A stretch of DNA of 64,000 bases from Nitrobacter vulgaris (GTDB lineage: Bacteria > Pseudomonadota > Alphaproteobacteria > Rhizobiales > Xanthobacteraceae): the NCBI RefSeq assembly GCF_002028545.1, contig NZ_MWPQ01000049.1, positions 1-64,000 of the forward strand. Direction: 5' to 3'. Below, one piece after another: positions 63,382 to 64,000 of the stretch. A program made the translations under genes and the position numbers. The notes below the pieces were generated by a model that was not told the DNA's origin, ran no database searches, and saw only the letters and a program-made list of their open reading frames with translations. Each line of letters opens with the position of its first letter. Position 1 is the stretch's first letter.

Positions 63382-64000
63382 TGCAATCCCTTTTGCTGAA
63401 TCGTCGCGCGTTATAGCATGACTATGGCAACGCGATGATTAACGACCGCGCGCGCGGCGCTTGCGCCGTTCGCGCCGGAAAAAATTCGCGCCGGCCTTCG
63501 GGCGTGCAAAAATACCCCTATTGTTTAGCGGCGCGGGGACGCCGTCGTGGTGATTCCGTTCTGCGCTCTCGTGAGAGGGCGCGCGGAACGCCGGGTGCTC
63601 GATGCACCCATGGCCCCGTGTGCAAAAGTAAAAGCACACGAGTATCATCGCCACGGTCACACCGGAATCATCCGGCGTTCCGCGCGCGATGGTGTTAACG
63701 GCTTGCTGCGCGAAAACCCCTGACCGCCGGCCCTGAGGTGACGATCACTCCAGGGGTCTTGCACCTCGCCGCCGCTCCCGTTGAGGGAGACGGCCGCAAG
63801 GCTGCCCCATGGCGCAAGGCGATGCGCCGGGATATCGCGCGCTGGGCCGTTCGCGCACGACGTGGCCGTCAGCCTCATCTCACTCGCGAGGTTACCCCCG
63901 CGCGATCCGAGACATCGAACGCCGCGCGCGCCCACCGCATCCCGCCCCGCCGACCGTGACGATCGCGAGCCGCCCCTCTCAGTGGGACGGGACGAATAGG
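63382..64000. other. Gene-free GC-rich tail with large inverted repeat
   Basis: No supported gene. GCGCGCGGAACGCCGG (63579-63594) and CCGGCGTTCCGCGCGC (63672-63687) are a perfect 16-bp inverted repeat with a 77-base centre that contains a smaller GTGTGC/GCACAC hairpin. Short ORFs here share repeat-like sequence I recall as common non-coding repeats in this family (unsupported by search). Downstream of 63687 I see only GC-rich sequence. Confidence 0.5.

Noticed and set aside
62662-63399. 245-codon plus-strand frame opposite the MltB-type gene
   Set aside because: Exactly antisense to a gene with clear SLT_2 motifs and a signal peptide.
63435-63999. Short frames on both strands at the right edge
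   Set aside because: They read through a structured repeat-like region and carry no coherent domain.

Overview
The window looks like a chromosomal segment of an alphaproteobacterium of the Nitrobacteraceae/Bradyrhizobiaceae group (Bradyrhizobium, Rhodopseudomonas, Nitrobacter and relatives). Evidence for this is the generally high GC, a NadQ-type NAD regulator ahead of nadABC, a perfect CtrA-type box ahead of minCDE, a pyrophosphate-type phosphofructokinase, a serine-glyoxylate aminotransferase and two copies of a palindromic intergenic repeat of a kind I associate with this family. The genus is inferred from gene content and was not tested by any search.

Layout. 0.26-2.4 kb holds ordinary genes (small lipoprotein, purU, a HemD-like gene). 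2.4-29.2 kb is a large surface-polysaccharide (LPS/O-antigen/EPS) locus. It contains an acyltransferase with an SGNH domain, two intact Wzy/WaaL-like membrane proteins, a WaaG-like and a second GT4 glycosyltransferase, a priming sugar transferase, a split transketolase pair, TylF-like and other methyltransferases, a DegT aminotransferase, a Wzx-like flippase, a UDP-sugar dehydrogenase, two large polytopic proteins, and a seven-gene minus-strand operon making and using a CDP-6-deoxy-4-keto sugar (rfbF, rfbG, a zinc-finger C-methyltransferase type enzyme, GtrA- and GtrB-like proteins). Gene debris lies at both edges: the tail of a second sugar transferase at 2.4 kb and a broken Wzy/ligase gene at 29.3-30.0 kb.

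30.3-32.7 kb is a compact recombination module: a small Xre regulator, a perfect palindrome in the divergent promoter region, a YqaJ-type exonuclease and an ERF annealing protein fused to a C-terminal HNH-like zinc domain. No phage structural or integrase genes are nearby. This is the most unusual piece of the window. 32.9-37.6 kb carries a NarK-like transporter, a secreted FGE-like protein without the catalytic cysteines, and minCDE with a small downstream gene. 37.6-39.0 kb is a graveyard with CBS-domain and LigD ligase remnants.

39-50 kb is mostly housekeeping and small conserved genes: PPi-phosphofructokinase, a pair of unknown genes, serine-glyoxylate aminotransferase, a HIT protein, a CopD-like membrane protein, and a bioF-bioD-bioA operon with a Dabb-domain protein upstream. 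50-54.5 kb is nadQ-nadA-nadB-nadC with a NadQ-like operator over the nadA promoter. 55.9-59.8 kb has a membrane diguanylate cyclase, rpoH, an RluD-type pseudouridine synthase and a small membrane protein. tRNA-Glu(CTC) at 59.84 kb is followed directly by a kdpA fragment and a frameshifted outer-membrane transporter-family gene. A 22-residue lysine/alanine peptide gene with its own terminator, an OmpA-family lipoprotein-like/periplasmic protein, an MltB-type transglycosylase and a structured gene-free tail close the window.

Start codons were chosen by eye from ribosome-binding sites, overlaps and family N-termini; functions rest on motifs recognised in the translations, without alignment or database support.
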